NCBI GenBank assembly: GCA_963978905.1
Contig: OZ022259.1
Span: 16,714,068-16,778,067 of the forward strand
Source of the DNA: Trichostrongylus colubriformis
Lineage: Eukaryota; Nematoda; Chromadorea; Rhabditida; Trichostrongylidae
Direction: 5' to 3'
DNA length: 64,000 nucleotides
A model generated the notes under the pieces. The model had not been told where the DNA came from, ran no database searches, and worked only from the letters and a program-made list of their open reading frames with translations. Shown here one piece after another: positions 9,976 through 21,319 of this stretch (position 1 is the stretch's first letter; each line of letters starts with the position of its first letter). The translations under genes and the position numbers were made by a program.

Positions 9976-11750
9976 ATTTCTTCACACCCGTTTTCGAAAC
10001 CAATTTTTTCTCCCTTTCTTTTTCTCTCTCACGTAGAATGCATTCCCCTCCCAACCCACATTTCCTTCGACTCAACCCAACAACTTCGTCTATCTGCAGA
10101 AGACGAAGAAAACGAACGACAACTTACGTAAGTATTTTTTTTTCTCTCGAGAATGATCATAATAAGGGATAAGTAATACACCTAAAACGGTGTAATTTAG
10201 AAGTCCTGGCGACAAGTTCCCCTTTCTTTCTTCCCACGGCGTACCAGTTGATATTTGATATTATTAAGAAGTATAATTCATATTAAAGGGACAGTAAATC
10301 ACTATAGTAATCAAGGACACCCAGCAGACTGCTGCTAGGCTGTCAATTTCGTAACGCGCCCGCGCTAGTTACAGCATACCACACGTCCACCACTCTCTAC
10401 ACGTTCCTCTAATCGGGTTGATAAAAATAACTTCGACTGCAAGTAGTTGAGTAGACCTATGGAACAAGTAGAATGTAAAAAATATGCGCAATTAATAATG
10501 ATGTATGGGAAAAGAATATGTTTTGATAGGAAACCAATTTGTTTATACCAATCTGAAAAAAAATAATGAAAATGAAGAATTAATGAAAATGAAATATGAA
10601 ACGAATATGTTTTAGCAAAAAATGAACTGAATAAAGTACAATGAAATAAGATAGCATAATAGTACGAAATCTGGTGTAAAAACCAGTATTAGTAAATGAA
10701 AAAAGTAAATGAACTGGAAAATAAATGAAATAGTTAATGTAATTCGCGTAATCGCTTGAACTTTATTGACAACCAGTATCTAATGAATAACCATTTAATT
10801 AGCCGATTTTGAAAAGGACTTGCTCGCCATTCTGCGCACTTTTTCTTGAGAACTAGCTATTCTCACTTACTATATGACCCTTTGCTGCTACGATACCGGT
10901 TCAGAGACGGTACTAGGAGATAGACAGCAAAATCATATATCCATGTATCTCTCCTATTTCCGAGTGTATAGTGAAGTTTTTGTGCCAAGGCGGCCGCATT
11001 ACAACGCACCTTGGCACATGCGGATCGCCAACCAAGATTTATTAGTCTGGATTGCGAAACTCACTCGGTACCTCGGTGAGGCAAAGAGATCCAACGTTAA
11101 CAGGTGTCACTTCGGCGTCATGTATACATCAACTCTGACAGCCGCGACTCCTATCCCAACCACCGCGATCGGATTTCGCAATTAGATTACGGTACCTGGC
11201 CAATTCATTAAGCTTATCCTGTCTGCATTGAAACTTTCCAATAAAACGGAACATGTATCCACACTCCATAAACCCATAAGGTCCTCAAGCAGTTGCTAGT
11301 CTAACAAACCACCATAGAAACAGATAAGTCACTTCAAATTAAAGATAAAATGACATTTCCATGTTCACTTCCATCTTTTCGAGCGCGCTAACAAGGCTGT
11401 CAAGTTAATAACTGTTGACAAACCGACATTCCTACCAGATTGCCTTACTCAAAAACCCGCACAGTCACTTCAAACTTCACATTTTGCTCACTTCACCGCA
11501 AAACTCTTCACTCTCCTAACACTTATACAATTTCAAACGTTATCCAACTGTACTTGAACGAGGCAATTTTGAATTGCAGCAATAACTTAATCTAGAAAAC
11601 CCAGTTTATGCCAAAACCTCCACCCCTATTCAAATATTAAGCTTCTATCAAACAAAACAAAACCGTTTCACATCACCTAACACCACTATCCGCTCTTCAC
11701 CCCCATGTTCCAATGAAAAGTAATCAATTAATAAAAAGTCAACATTAAGG
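9976..11750 (+). other. LTR-element leader, no gene recognised
   Basis: This part is AT-rich with short simple stretches (for example gaaaatgaa repeats near 10560-10720). The only longer frame, 10874-11185, has no recognisable domain. No Gag or CCHC motif is seen. Confidence 0.4.
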
Positions 11751-12610
11751 TTCTTCATTGATGTCCTGCGGCATGATCATAGGGTGCTATGATATCAATA
11801 CCCTTACCTAAAAGGCCTCCCTTCTAAGCATTTTCTTCCATTATTAAAAGTAAAAACCATGATAGATCTTTCCACTACATCAGCAATATCACCACAGGGG
11901 AACAGCATGGCGCATCCAACAATAACAACTTCAAGGATAGTTTTTGTATTTTAGTCTTCCACTCAAACATGCTAACTGTGCAATACTTAGATACCACCAT
12001 TCAGTGAAAAACAAACCCTCCAAACAAGTTTTCAGGACACTTAGGATCCCACCACATGGCGCAATCCTAGAATAGATCGATTAACAGCAATCCCCCTAAC
12101 ATACCCTTTCCAGGACACTCACACTTGCTCTCTATAGGCATAACTAATAATAAATCTTCCCAACACAGCAATAATACAACTGTAAGTCAACTACGTGGCG
12201 CAATCCTAATTACCTCAAGCCATATCAATTACTACAATCCAAATATCCCTCTTCCCTCATTCATATACATTCTTAAAAAGTAGATATACTAATAGACCTT
12301 CACAACGTATCAACAATACGAACAAAATTGAACAACATGGCGTAGTCCCAGATCAAGTAATGTCAATTTTCTGAATCATCATGCCCCACTTCTTCCAATT
12401 TCTGCCCAATCCCGGTAGTCAACCTTCCCAAACATTAACAATACCATCAGAATCAAACCACGTGGCGCAATCCCAAGCCAAGTACTTGGTTCCTGGATCA
12501 TCACATTACACCTTTTCAAATTTCTAGCCAATCTCAATAATTATAAATGACAATTATCCTTCCCAGTACGCTAACAATACAATCGAAATTAAACAACATG
12601 GCGCAATCCA
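11750..12610 (+). repeat. Array of about six diverged 127-147-bp repeats with a conserved core
   Basis: The core (C/A)GTGGCGCAATCC or CATGGCGCAATCC recurs at about 11908, 12055, 12193, 12338, 12465 and 12597, a spacing of 147, 138, 145, 127 and 132 bases. Around it, weaker matches recur (ccttcccaacac...aacaatac before, ccaatttctagccaat between). The variation in length means it is not a coding repeat. It lies in the leader of the LTR element. Confidence 0.7.
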
Positions 12611-13975
12611 TAAAAACATGAGAAAATCACCTTTCACAATGAATTTCGAGATTTCTTGTCTTCCACTTTACTAGCTAATTACTACAAAATCGAAGTATCA
12701 CCCTTCTACAATCTCTAACCTCCCAAACAATTTTTTTTAGAAATACTCAGAACCACACTCACGGCTCAATCTCGGAAACCTCATTAAATCATCTTGTTTA
12801 CTATTCTATTCTTTCCTAATTTCAACCCACCTTTTGAACGCAACAAAACTCATTTCATCAATAACCCGTGTCTAGAAACCCACTTCCCCATCAAAATCAG
12901 TTTATGAGTTGATTTTGAGAAGAATATCAACTATATTCATTTCTAGACTCGAAAAAGCATTTTTTTCAATAACTATTAGTACCTTTCGAATCAAAATCTC
13001 TCAAGTCATTCAACCATTCACTAAGCATTATTTAAACGTGTAAAAAGGCCAAATACTCCCCAACCAACAATTCCAGCAAAATATATCGATTAATAAAGAC
13101 TACCGTAATCCACCCGCCAATAACACATGAAATCCCAGAAAACTAGTCATCCACTGCATACTACTCCACATTTGGAGCCAACTTTTTGTCTTTTCGCCAC
13201 CGAATCATTATCCCATCGTCTGAAATTCTCCAGTTCGGTCGGCTCTGCTTCTACCTCTATTTCAATTCTTTAACATAGCTGAAAAACAATATCTTCTCTC
13301 AAAAAGACTTTCTACGTTCATAACCCTTCTTTTTCTCGCCCATCTACCTTCTGGAACTACGAACGCTCATACAACTTTAACATTTTTTTGTCGAATAAAC
13401 GCCCTCACTGTTCTGATTTTAGAGCAAAAAATCAATACACATCCATATACTTATTACCATAATTAACAAAACAACTCTCTACCATGGAATACGGTAACAT
13501 TTGGCACCGTCCCCCACAGAAAGCGTCCTAGAGACCAAAACCACTTACTTCCGCAAACCAAGGAATTATTTAAATAACTCATATGAAATCAAAATCATAG
13601 AATTTCCTTATCACACTTTCGAGTTAATTCAATAACTATCCCAGATCATAAGCCACTGTTCAGTTCTATACCTCTTCTTTGTGTTTGCTAGTGTTTACTC
13701 TCTCATATCTCCAGTAAGTACTTACTCTCCCAAGTAGGAATTGTGGGCATCGGCTAAATCAAGCTGACCTCTCGCCCACACTGGCTCGGTGCAATGTATT
13801 ACTGCTTGATTAGAAATTTCACCGCAACTATAACCAAATTCTATACAATGTCTCCGCTAAAATTGCTCACCACACTGAATTAAATTCAGAACCATATTTC
13901 ACGGTGATGAATAATGACCCTATGCTTTACCATGAACAATGCCAAGATAGCCGCCATGCAGAATTCAACGATAAA
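12611..13975 (+). other. G-poor LTR-element interior without reading frames
   Basis: The + strand is conspicuously poor in G and rich in A and C. No frame of 60 codons exists on either strand from 11186 to the start of the envelope-like segment. It may be a decayed gag region or a true leader. Confidence 0.4.
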
Positions 13976-14763
13976 ATACAATTTCTAAAGCTTTAAATGG
14001 AAGATATCATAAATTAGAACCAGATTTCATAAAACAAGACTTCAACTTTCTATTTGATCGCATATGCTCTTTAATAAACTTCAAAATCCAATCTATAAAC
14101 AGCATTGCTCAAATTAACTCCACTAGCGCTGCTCGTACCTTATTACAGAGGGACGATATATCTGCCTTGGCTACGGAAGACGTTTTAATGATTTCTAAAT
14201 GCATAGAAATCATTGTGGATGAAATCATTTTCGACCACAATATAGGAGGTACATGTTGTGTCTACACACGTGTTCGATCCGGGAAAACCCACTATTTTAT
14301 TCAACCAGGGACAAGGGATCTTGTCACATCCAGCCCAGAAGCTGATTGTGGACACCTACTATTTGGTATCTACAATGATGGTATCTACAACAACCATTAC
14401 AAATCATTCTCAGGTTACACCCCGCTTACTAACATTCACTTGAACCTTTCTAATGGTTCCGCTCTCCAAGACTTCATTTTCAACGCATATTCCATTCAGA
14501 TTTAGCCAAGATATCAAGGATATCTACCTCATCAAACAGCATCTTAACTCCATTGACAATTCGAATTTGTCAAATCAAAATCTGCTTCTATCGACATAGA
14601 TCCTACATCTTTTCCACTTCACCACGAGCTTGCTAACACAGCTCAATTCCTCGAGACTAACGCAGAACATGTCCTCCAGACACAAAAACAGAAAATCCTG
14701 GCGTCTGTTGGACTACATAAATGGGTACGCACGCTTGTTATCGTTCTGTTTGGCATACTCTTC
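13976..14763 (+). pseudogene. Envelope-like ectodomain segment, broken
   Basis: A frame open from about 13976 to the stop at 14503 encodes roughly 175 residues with several Cys (SKCIEI, GTCCVYTRV, EADCGHLLF) and predicted extracellular character. After the stop and a frame change, the sequence continues with a polar, helical stretch (around QFLETNAEHVLQTQ) that runs into the hydrophobic anchor of the next entry. The layout of Cys-rich domain, heptad-like stretch and membrane anchor resembles a retroviral-type envelope. I could not identify the class, and similarity has to be tested by a profile search. Confidence 0.4.
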
Positions 14764-15294
14764 CTCGCAATGCTAACTCTCCTCTATATCCAAAGTGCCT
14801 TCTTTCGACTGGCTATTAACATAGCTCTCAAATCCATCCCTGTAGGGATCTCTTTCATTGTTTCATCACTCTTTAGTAAGAAGAGTTCGCTACCCCCAAA
14901 TCCATTGTCCGCTACGGATAGACCTCTTGTTACGGCACGAAGACAACGCCATGCTCGACAAGTATTTGACGAAGCCGCTGAACCAACTAGTATTCCAGTT
15001 CAATTCCCACCATTCTCAGATGTTCCACTTAACGATATGACACCTCTTTGTGCAGTCAACAAACAACACTCCGAACAAATAGGATCCAACAACCATCTAC
15101 TACCTACCAAAAGATTGTGCCTACCAAAAAACCCACCCCAGCAAACTACAACCCTCCCCATATCATCGACCAACCTTCAATCTCCAACACCCCAACCAAG
15201 GCAACAAAGATTTCTTGAGTTTTCTCCCCAGCGTATCGTGCATCCTCCGGGCATCCACCAATCCACTAATGTATATCCAAACTCACCTCAATAA
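14690..15294 (+). pseudogene. Membrane anchor and Pro/Gln-rich linker of the LTR element
   Basis: This frame begins with a strong transmembrane helix (TLVIVLFGILFLAMLTLLYI, about 14730-14790) and a second hydrophobic stretch (NIALKSIPVGISFIVSSLF). A long Pro/Gln/Thr-rich tail follows and overlaps the protease frame at 15215-15294. The tail lacks a zinc knuckle. In the element it links the envelope-like segment to pol, possibly through a frameshift. Confidence 0.5.
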
Positions 15295-15715
15295 TAAGCA
15301 CATCATAGCACTTATCGATACTGGCTGCGCTATATCTCTCGTTTCGGAAAGTGTAGCCCGACAGATCAAGGCATGCATTCTCCGACCTTCTGTTGCCAAA
15401 GGAATCACCGCAAATGGTACTCCAATACACCTCCTTGGACAGTTTACTCCAACCCTCCTCATCGGTGACAAAACGATAGAATTTACATGTTATGTCGCAG
15501 CAGATGAAAACTGCTCCTCTCCTTTCATCTTAGGAAACGATGCCATTCCTCAACTCGCCCAAAAACTATTGATAGATTATGCGCGAACACCATTTCGTTT
15601 GACGAAACAACCATTCCTTTTGTTACCACTACCCAGGACGATCATAACCTTCTCAGACTTCCGGTCTACCTCACTCAGGATACCACTCTACCACCCTTCT
15701 CTTATAATGCGGTGA
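15215..15715 (+). pseudogene. Retroelement aspartic protease region
   Basis: The frame contains the active-site signature IALIDTGCAISLVSE (Asp-Thr-Gly) preceded by a beta-strand-like TNPLMYIQTHLN. The flap and the terminal ILGNDAIPQL follow at the spacing expected for a retropepsin monomer. The protease core itself is open. Downstream, to 16400, the frame breaks several times. Confidence 0.75.
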
Positions 15716-16189
15716 TAGGAACAACCTATACCACATTTCCTCAGAGATGGGAAGTTTTTACCACAAATGACCCAACGAGCCCCCTCTCGGAAGGGCTACT
15801 CGCTGGTAGAACTCTTTCATGCCCAAATGCACAAGGATCAGTTCTGATACGCATATATAATTCAAACCCTGAACCCACATTTTTGCCGAAAACATCACCA
15901 TAGCCACCGCAAGCTTTGTAGGTACAGATATGCCATGGCCACCAGTATTTTCAATCCAACTCAACCAAAATGCTTTATCACTAAAACATATAAATGCCGG
16001 ATATATCCCCTCCGCCGCTGATTTCTGTAACGATCTACCCCTTTTTCCAAATGTTCAACCACCCAAACCACTTTTAGTAGAATTCAATGCAGTCACTTTA
16101 TTCAAAACAATAATCATCTTCACGCTTTCAAAATTTTACTCAGCAAGTATAAACAATGTTTCGTAGGTAACGATGGAAATCCAGGTCGT

Positions 16190-17070
16190 TATACAGGACC
16201 CATTACCCATAGCATTAATTTTATCCCATACCATAAAATCCCCAAACAACGCCCTTATCGGGTACCGTTGGAAAAACGACAAGAAATAGAGCATTAAATC
16301 AAAGAGATGCTCAGGACAAGGACCAGTCACCGCCCGGCACCAGTCCATTTGCATCTCCTATAGTATTAGTTAAAAAGGGACCAAAAAAAACCAGTGGAGA
16401 TTCACGGTAGATTATCGTCAAATAAACGCTATTACAGAAGCAGAGACCTATTGTATGCCCCATATGCAAGACATACTAGATCTTGTAAATGGTAAGGAGA
16501 TATACTCCGTTCTCGACTTTAAAAGTGGTTTTTTCCAAATCCCTTTAGCTAAGGAGCACAGGGAACGTACGGCCTTTTCTTCCTTTATGGGATTGTACCA
16601 CTTCACTGTTATGGCACAAGGTCTTAAAGGTGCCCCAGGCACTTTTCAACGAATAGCCAACAATCTAATACGCGACGTGAGCATGTTGTTTTGCTTACAT
16701 TGACGACATCATCATTGCAAGTCAGTCAATCAGCCAACATCTGCTTGACCTAGAAGAAATATTTGTACGTATAAGAAGGTTTGGTATGAAACTAACTCCG
16801 GAAAAATGTTCATTCTTTCAAACCGAAGTACAATACCTAGGCGTGTTATTAGCAAAAATGGCACTCGCCCTAACCCACAAACAGTAGCTAGCATCGCTCA
16901 AATCCCAAGCCCCAAAAATGTCAAAGCAATCACATCACTTCGTGGAGCTACCTCGTATTTCCGTCGCTACATCTCGCGTTTTTCTATAATCGCAACCCCA
17001 CTACACAACTTGCTAGCCAAAAGCGCACCCTTCAAATGGACCGAAGTTCAAGAAAAAATTTTTGAGCTTT
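16190..17070 (+). pseudogene. Reverse transcriptase, frameshifted
   Basis: The sequence moves between frames. The segment at 16455-16690 shows YSVLDFKSGFFQIPLAKEHR (first catalytic Asp) and GLKGAPGTFQR. After a frame change near 16690, YIDDIIIAS carries the two Asp of the active site. YLGVLLAKNG and the connection region (TSLRGATSYFRRYISRF) follow. The part before 16450 contains a stop at 16294 and shifts. The family is Ty3/gypsy RT. Confidence 0.85.
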
Positions 17071-17570
17071 AATACAAGCTCTCATCAACGCTTCTCTCCT
17101 TGTTGCCCCTACTTTCGGACAACCATACATAATACACACAGACGCATCCACACTTGGCTTAAGAGCATTTTTATTTGAACAACTTAGCGCGTACTATAGC
17201 CGATCTCTCAACAAGCATGAGAAAAACTAAGCTGTCATTCAATTCAAAGTTCTAGCCATTGTCTTTGCTCTCACAAACTTCTACTCCTACGTAGCAAACG
17301 CACGAATAACCTTGATAACAGATCATGCTCGTCTAAAATCACTACTTCACAGGTCAGATTTAGTCGGTTGCCTAGCCCAATATCAAATTTCAATCCAGGC
17401 TTACGACTTCACAATTGAATATCGCGCTATGAAACACAATACATTTTGTGATTTCCTCACATTTCCTTCACCGCATATAAACTCCATGAAAGCGACACGC
17501 TACCTTTCCTCGCAGACATTCAGGAAAGCCAAAGAAGCTCAAAATGCGGCCAGCTCATCAAATTCTTGAA
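17071..17570 (+). pseudogene. RNase H domain, with stop
   Basis: HTDASTLGLRAFLFEQL contains the first catalytic Asp, and LITDHARLKSLLHRSD the later conserved TDH motif. A TAA at 17228-17230 interrupts the frame between them. It is a typical gypsy RNase H placed directly after the RT connection. Confidence 0.8.
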
Positions 17571-17799
17571 CAGCGAAATGGATGAACCACCGCGAGAATT
17601 TGAAAACTAATCAGATTACTTCTCTGTACACAGCAATTCTTTTTTTATTCAATACATGATAACCAAACATTTGCTATTCTAGGTGAAATTATGCAACTGA
17701 TAATCATAATGATGTTCTATGATACACCACTTAGGAGCAAATCTAGGAATACAAAAAATCAATACAAAAAAATATAAAAAGAATATTTTAGATCAAGCC

Positions 17800-18820
17800 T
17801 ATACCACGATGTTCCACGTATATTACTTCCTGCCTAATTTGCCAAGAAGTCAAAACTCCATTTAAACACATGATACGTGACGAATTGGGATTAATACCTG
17901 TACCCCAGCGCTCTTTCGCAAAAAAAGAAAAAAATCGCAAATTTGTAGTGTGTACACCACTCATACAATAAACCGCTGAGTTGGTCACCAAAGCTCTCAT
18001 CAACGATGTCATCTCACGACATGGCATCCTCAAAGAGATCTTTTCAGATCGTAGTTCTAACTATTACAGCGAAATGTTAATAAGAATCAATAAGGCGCTG
18101 GGTATAACTAATAGTTTACTACCAGTTATAACCACAAAGCTAACGGCCAGGCGGAACGGTCAGGGAAAGTCACCATTGACTCTCTCACCGCGTATTCCGA
18201 TACCAGAGACGTCTGGTCGGAATGCCTCCAACCAATAGTATCTGCATTGACTGTAGTAAACTTGTCACTACGGGTTACAGCCCATTTTTTTCGTAGTATA
18301 TGGTCGCTGCCCTGTCCGTGGAGCCCTGCTCGAGCCTTTGGCTCGACTCGTGTTCACCTTCGACGACTTTTGTAGATCATGCAGCCGGCTTGAAAAAAAA
18401 ACCATCATGGAAGTTGGCAACAGGATTGCGAATAAGACAATATAAAACAGGATATGACCGCTCACACAAGGTATACCCCACGGAACTTTCCATTGGCGAC
18501 TCAGTCCTTCTCCATGACGACACAGTCCGTCGTAAATTGACTATTCAATGGAAAGGCCCGTACACGCTTGGACAAATCGATCGTCCTAACATAGAAATTA
18601 CTAACATCATAGGTCGTCCTGTACGACAAACTGTTCTATCAATCGCCTCAAATTGTATTCGCCTCGTTTAATGACGGCTAATGTTTCCACACCAACCCCA
18701 CAACAACAAACTATTCTCAAACCCGAGGAAACATCAGCTGCCACTGAACAAACCAATGTAAGACGTTCGCGTCGTTTACAGATTAAACAGGCTGGATTCA
18801 ACGACACCATGGACAAATGA
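17800..18820 (+). pseudogene. Integrase remnants, GPY/F-like module and C-terminal tail
   Basis: An integrase core fragment around ISRHGILKEIFSDRSSNYY (about 18010-18070) holds the second catalytic Asp. The block with the first Asp and the zinc-binding HHCC part are not recognisable, so there is probably an internal deletion. At 18430-18670 GDSVLLHDDTVRRKL and WKGPYTL match the GPY/F module of Ty3/gypsy integrases. Another frame ends with RRSRRLQIKQAGF and the stop at 18818-18820. Confidence 0.75.
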
Positions 18821-18846
18821 AGGAGAATCATTCGATTGATTCTCCT
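18821..18846 (+). other. Hairpin directly after the pol stop
   Basis: A perfect 10-bp stem (AGGAGAATCA and its inverse) encloses a 6-nt loop and begins at the base after the stop codon. It could mark a transcript-processing or stability signal of the element. Confidence 0.6.
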
Positions 18847-19708
18847 AGGTCAGTTTGTCTTCCCTTCCATTAGCCGCAAAGTCGCGAATAAACTATCTTT
18901 CTTTGGATTGGCGGTTCAAAGAAACACATAGGGCAGCCAAAACAAAAAAAACTTCTTTTCACACGTCCGTGTGCTAATCAACTATTATTATGAACAGATC
19001 AGTGCACGTATTGATTCGCCTCGTATTATTATTTATATGCAGTGCTTATTTACTCCAAACGCACATTTTCATGTTATTCCTCATATGCAACGTATTCACA
19101 TATTACAACAAAAACACCAAAAAAATGTAAAATAATAATAATAAAAAGGGCTATATACACATCTATTCTCGTGTTATTTTTGTTTTTCTACTAAATTGTT
19201 CAACTCGTAGAACCCACAATTTCGCTGTTATTTATTCATTGCTTTAACTGAAATTATACCAGTTTCGATGTGTATGATTCTAACTCGTAGAGTAAATTTG
19301 CTATTTTTCCCCTATGTCAATAACGTATGTCATCTATCTACAGATACCCATAGTAACGCTCGAGGACGAGCTATCTCTCCAAGGTGTAAGTGGTCGCCTT
19401 ACTGTGCTGGAACAGTCTTAGCATACATGCGTATGATGTTTCTTGTGTTTACTCTTCATACGACGTTTTCATTGTAAAGCCTCCACATCTCAGCATCAAG
19501 AAGTTAGTCGCTAATGAATGTCCATTTGATGACCATTTGTCAAGAGCGAAGACGTAGTCATGTAGGGCCTCTCTGACTTCAAGGCATCTGTCCATGTTGC
19601 ATATTATTGTCATCGGTCATGCCTATCTCTATGCAGTGAAGGATACTAACTCTTGAAGTTAATATGTTACTTCGAGCTCGAGGACGAGCTCACTGTAAGG
19701 AATGGAGA
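18847..19708 (+). other. LTR-element 3' untranslated part
   Basis: No gene is recognised between the pol stop and the 3' LTR. A frame at 19268-19477 has no domain. The purine tract that should prime plus-strand synthesis ends at 19708. Confidence 0.5.
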
Positions 19709-20009
19709 TGTCAGGTGTCAGCTCCTCCAGCCCATCATTCCTCAAGGACTCGTCATCATGCGCCGGTAGCCAATCAGGCGGTGCCACCTCGATCTGAGAG
19801 CCGGCCTGCGGGTACTTAAGCTGCTGCCATCCAGCAGTGGCAGTCATTCCCGGTCACCACCTCACCTCCTCACCTCCCCTTCTTCCCTCTCTTATGTAAT
19901 CCTATAGTAATAAACATATATAGCCCATGTGTCTTGTACTACATCCTATAACCTACCGCTACACCTACACCCCCTTCAGTGATAGGCCCGATCAACCTAT
20001 TATCTGATA
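19709..20009 (+). repeat. 3' LTR (301 bp)
   Basis: By eye it is identical base for base to 9659-9959. It is followed by TACA, the same four bases that precede the 5' LTR. Confidence 0.9.
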
Positions 20010-20067
20010 TACATCTATTTCATTTCTAATCTCCGCAACGGGAATTCCACACGGGAAAAGTGCCATA

Positions 20068-20162
20068 TAGATCAACAAGGCTAACTTTGATACCTTTCAT
20101 TTTACTGATTTGATTAACTGATTACTTGGAACAGTGGAATCACGGCATGCTACTGGCCCGTA
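20068..20162 (+). repeat. 95-bp direct repeat, copy 1
   Basis: The block from atagatcaacaaggctaac to ggcatgctactggcccgta recurs almost unchanged at about 22182-22277. A second shared block (attccccttattggcc...aggtcaagtag) occurs near 20465 and 22415. The two belong to one repeat family. Confidence 0.75.
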
Positions 20163-20639
20163 AGAATGCGCAACGGGTTGCTAAGAATGCTGTCCTCTGG
20201 ATGCTGTCCATCCGGAATGCAGGCTGACGCAAAATGATAAGGGTCAGTGCGACTTTCACTAGAGCCCGTTCTTGATGTAGCTTTCCTGTCCAGGCGACGA
20301 GAGTCGGAGAAACCGTTGATCATGATGTGATGTGATGCCCTCCCCCCTCCCCCCGCTGTGCAAATGAGGATCGAGATAGAAATGATCATCCAAACATGAA
20401 CTTTGAGTGAACTTTTTTGAAAGTGCACTCAGGCAGTCTCGTGCTGAAACTTGACTTTGCCAACAATTCCCCTTATTGGCCTTAGGTCAAGTAGCTGCCA
20501 GGTGCTAGGATTGGCTCCTTCAGTAGTAGCTCCCTGTCACAGCACTTTTCCGTGCACCGGTCCGCGTGCGGAGTAGACGTCATTTCGCTTCTAATTGTAA
20601 GACTTTAGTCTTCAGCCTTGAAACAGCGATAACAGTGGA

Positions 20640-20790
20640 GTGCCAAGGTCGCAGTTCTACTTTGCACCGGCGGGGCGTGGCTGCGTTCACAGCCAGCGAA
20701 GGAGAGTGGCACGAGAGAGGTACAGAGACGCGCAGGCAATGAGACAGGGTGAACCTGCAGAGACGCAGACACTCGCAGCCACGCCCTGCC
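20640..20790. repeat. GC-rich inverted repeat (gccacgccc family)
   Basis: Blocks reading gggcgtggctgcg and cgcagccacgccc face each other, with purine-rich sequence between. A related block lies near 29410-29515. Frames on both strands are by-products of the palindrome. Confidence 0.5.
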
Positions 20791-21260
20791 GCCGGCACAG
20801 CAAAGTATGTGTGCACGCGGTCTAATAGGAGCCTTCATACATCAACTGGGCTTCAATCGGGCCTCGCCCGTTCTCATTTTCGAGACGGAGGGGTATAAAA
20901 ACTGCATAAGGTGACGCGTTTCAAGCACTAAAATTGGTGCTGAAATGAGAAGTAAACCAGACTTCATACATAAAAGAGGAGAGTCGGAAAAGAGTAAAAT
21001 ATAAAGTAGGTAAATACTCAATATTCAAAAAAGATACGGCAGAAGTTCCCGCCCATTTATATGACAGAATTTCCCGCCAGTTTAGCAATGAAGAGAAATG
21101 CATTAAATGCTATCGCATGGGGAGAGGAAGGGTATTCCACTATAGACGCTGGTATTACCTAGGCCAAGAAAGGGAAAAGCCCCTCCCTTCCTTGGAACTT
21201 AGGAAAAATATACGCCCGAATATGCAGAGTAACCCCTTAAACGACCTTCAGAGATATTGA

Positions 21261-21316
21261 GGTGTGCATCTTATAAAAAGTTGTTGAGGTGTGCAACTTT
21301 TTATAAGATGCACACC
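21261..21316. repeat. Perfect 23-bp hairpin
   Basis: GGTGTGCATCTTATAAAAAG continues for three more bases, is followed by a 10-nt loop, and returns as an exact inverse. Possible origins are a very small MITE or a hairpin RNA precursor. I see nothing that decides between them. Confidence 0.7.
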
Positions 21317-21319
21317 ACC

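Larger units (their letters stand above)
9659..20009 (+). mobile_element. Complete Ty3/gypsy-like LTR retroelement, 10.35 kb
   Basis: Two identical 301-bp LTRs (9659-9959, 19709-20009) enclose 9.75 kb and are flanked by a TACA target duplication (9655-9658, 20010-20013). A candidate primer-binding site starts at once after the 5' LTR (TGGAGGACCCAGGGAG, 9960). A purine-rich tract (aaggaatggaga) ends at 19708. Internally, in order, are a 4-kb region without protein signal, an envelope-like membrane segment, an aspartic protease, reverse transcriptase, RNase H, remnants of an integrase, and a GPY/F-like tail. The coding part is broken at several places. Order and motifs fit Ty3/gypsy, except that no Gag zinc knuckle is visible and the membrane segment lies upstream of pol. 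Confidence 0.9.

Noticed and set aside
11908..12608. TGGCGCAATCC copies as multiple primer-binding sites
   Set aside because: They begin with TGG like a primer-binding site, but they are 2 kb from the LTR. The site directly behind the LTR (9960) fits better.
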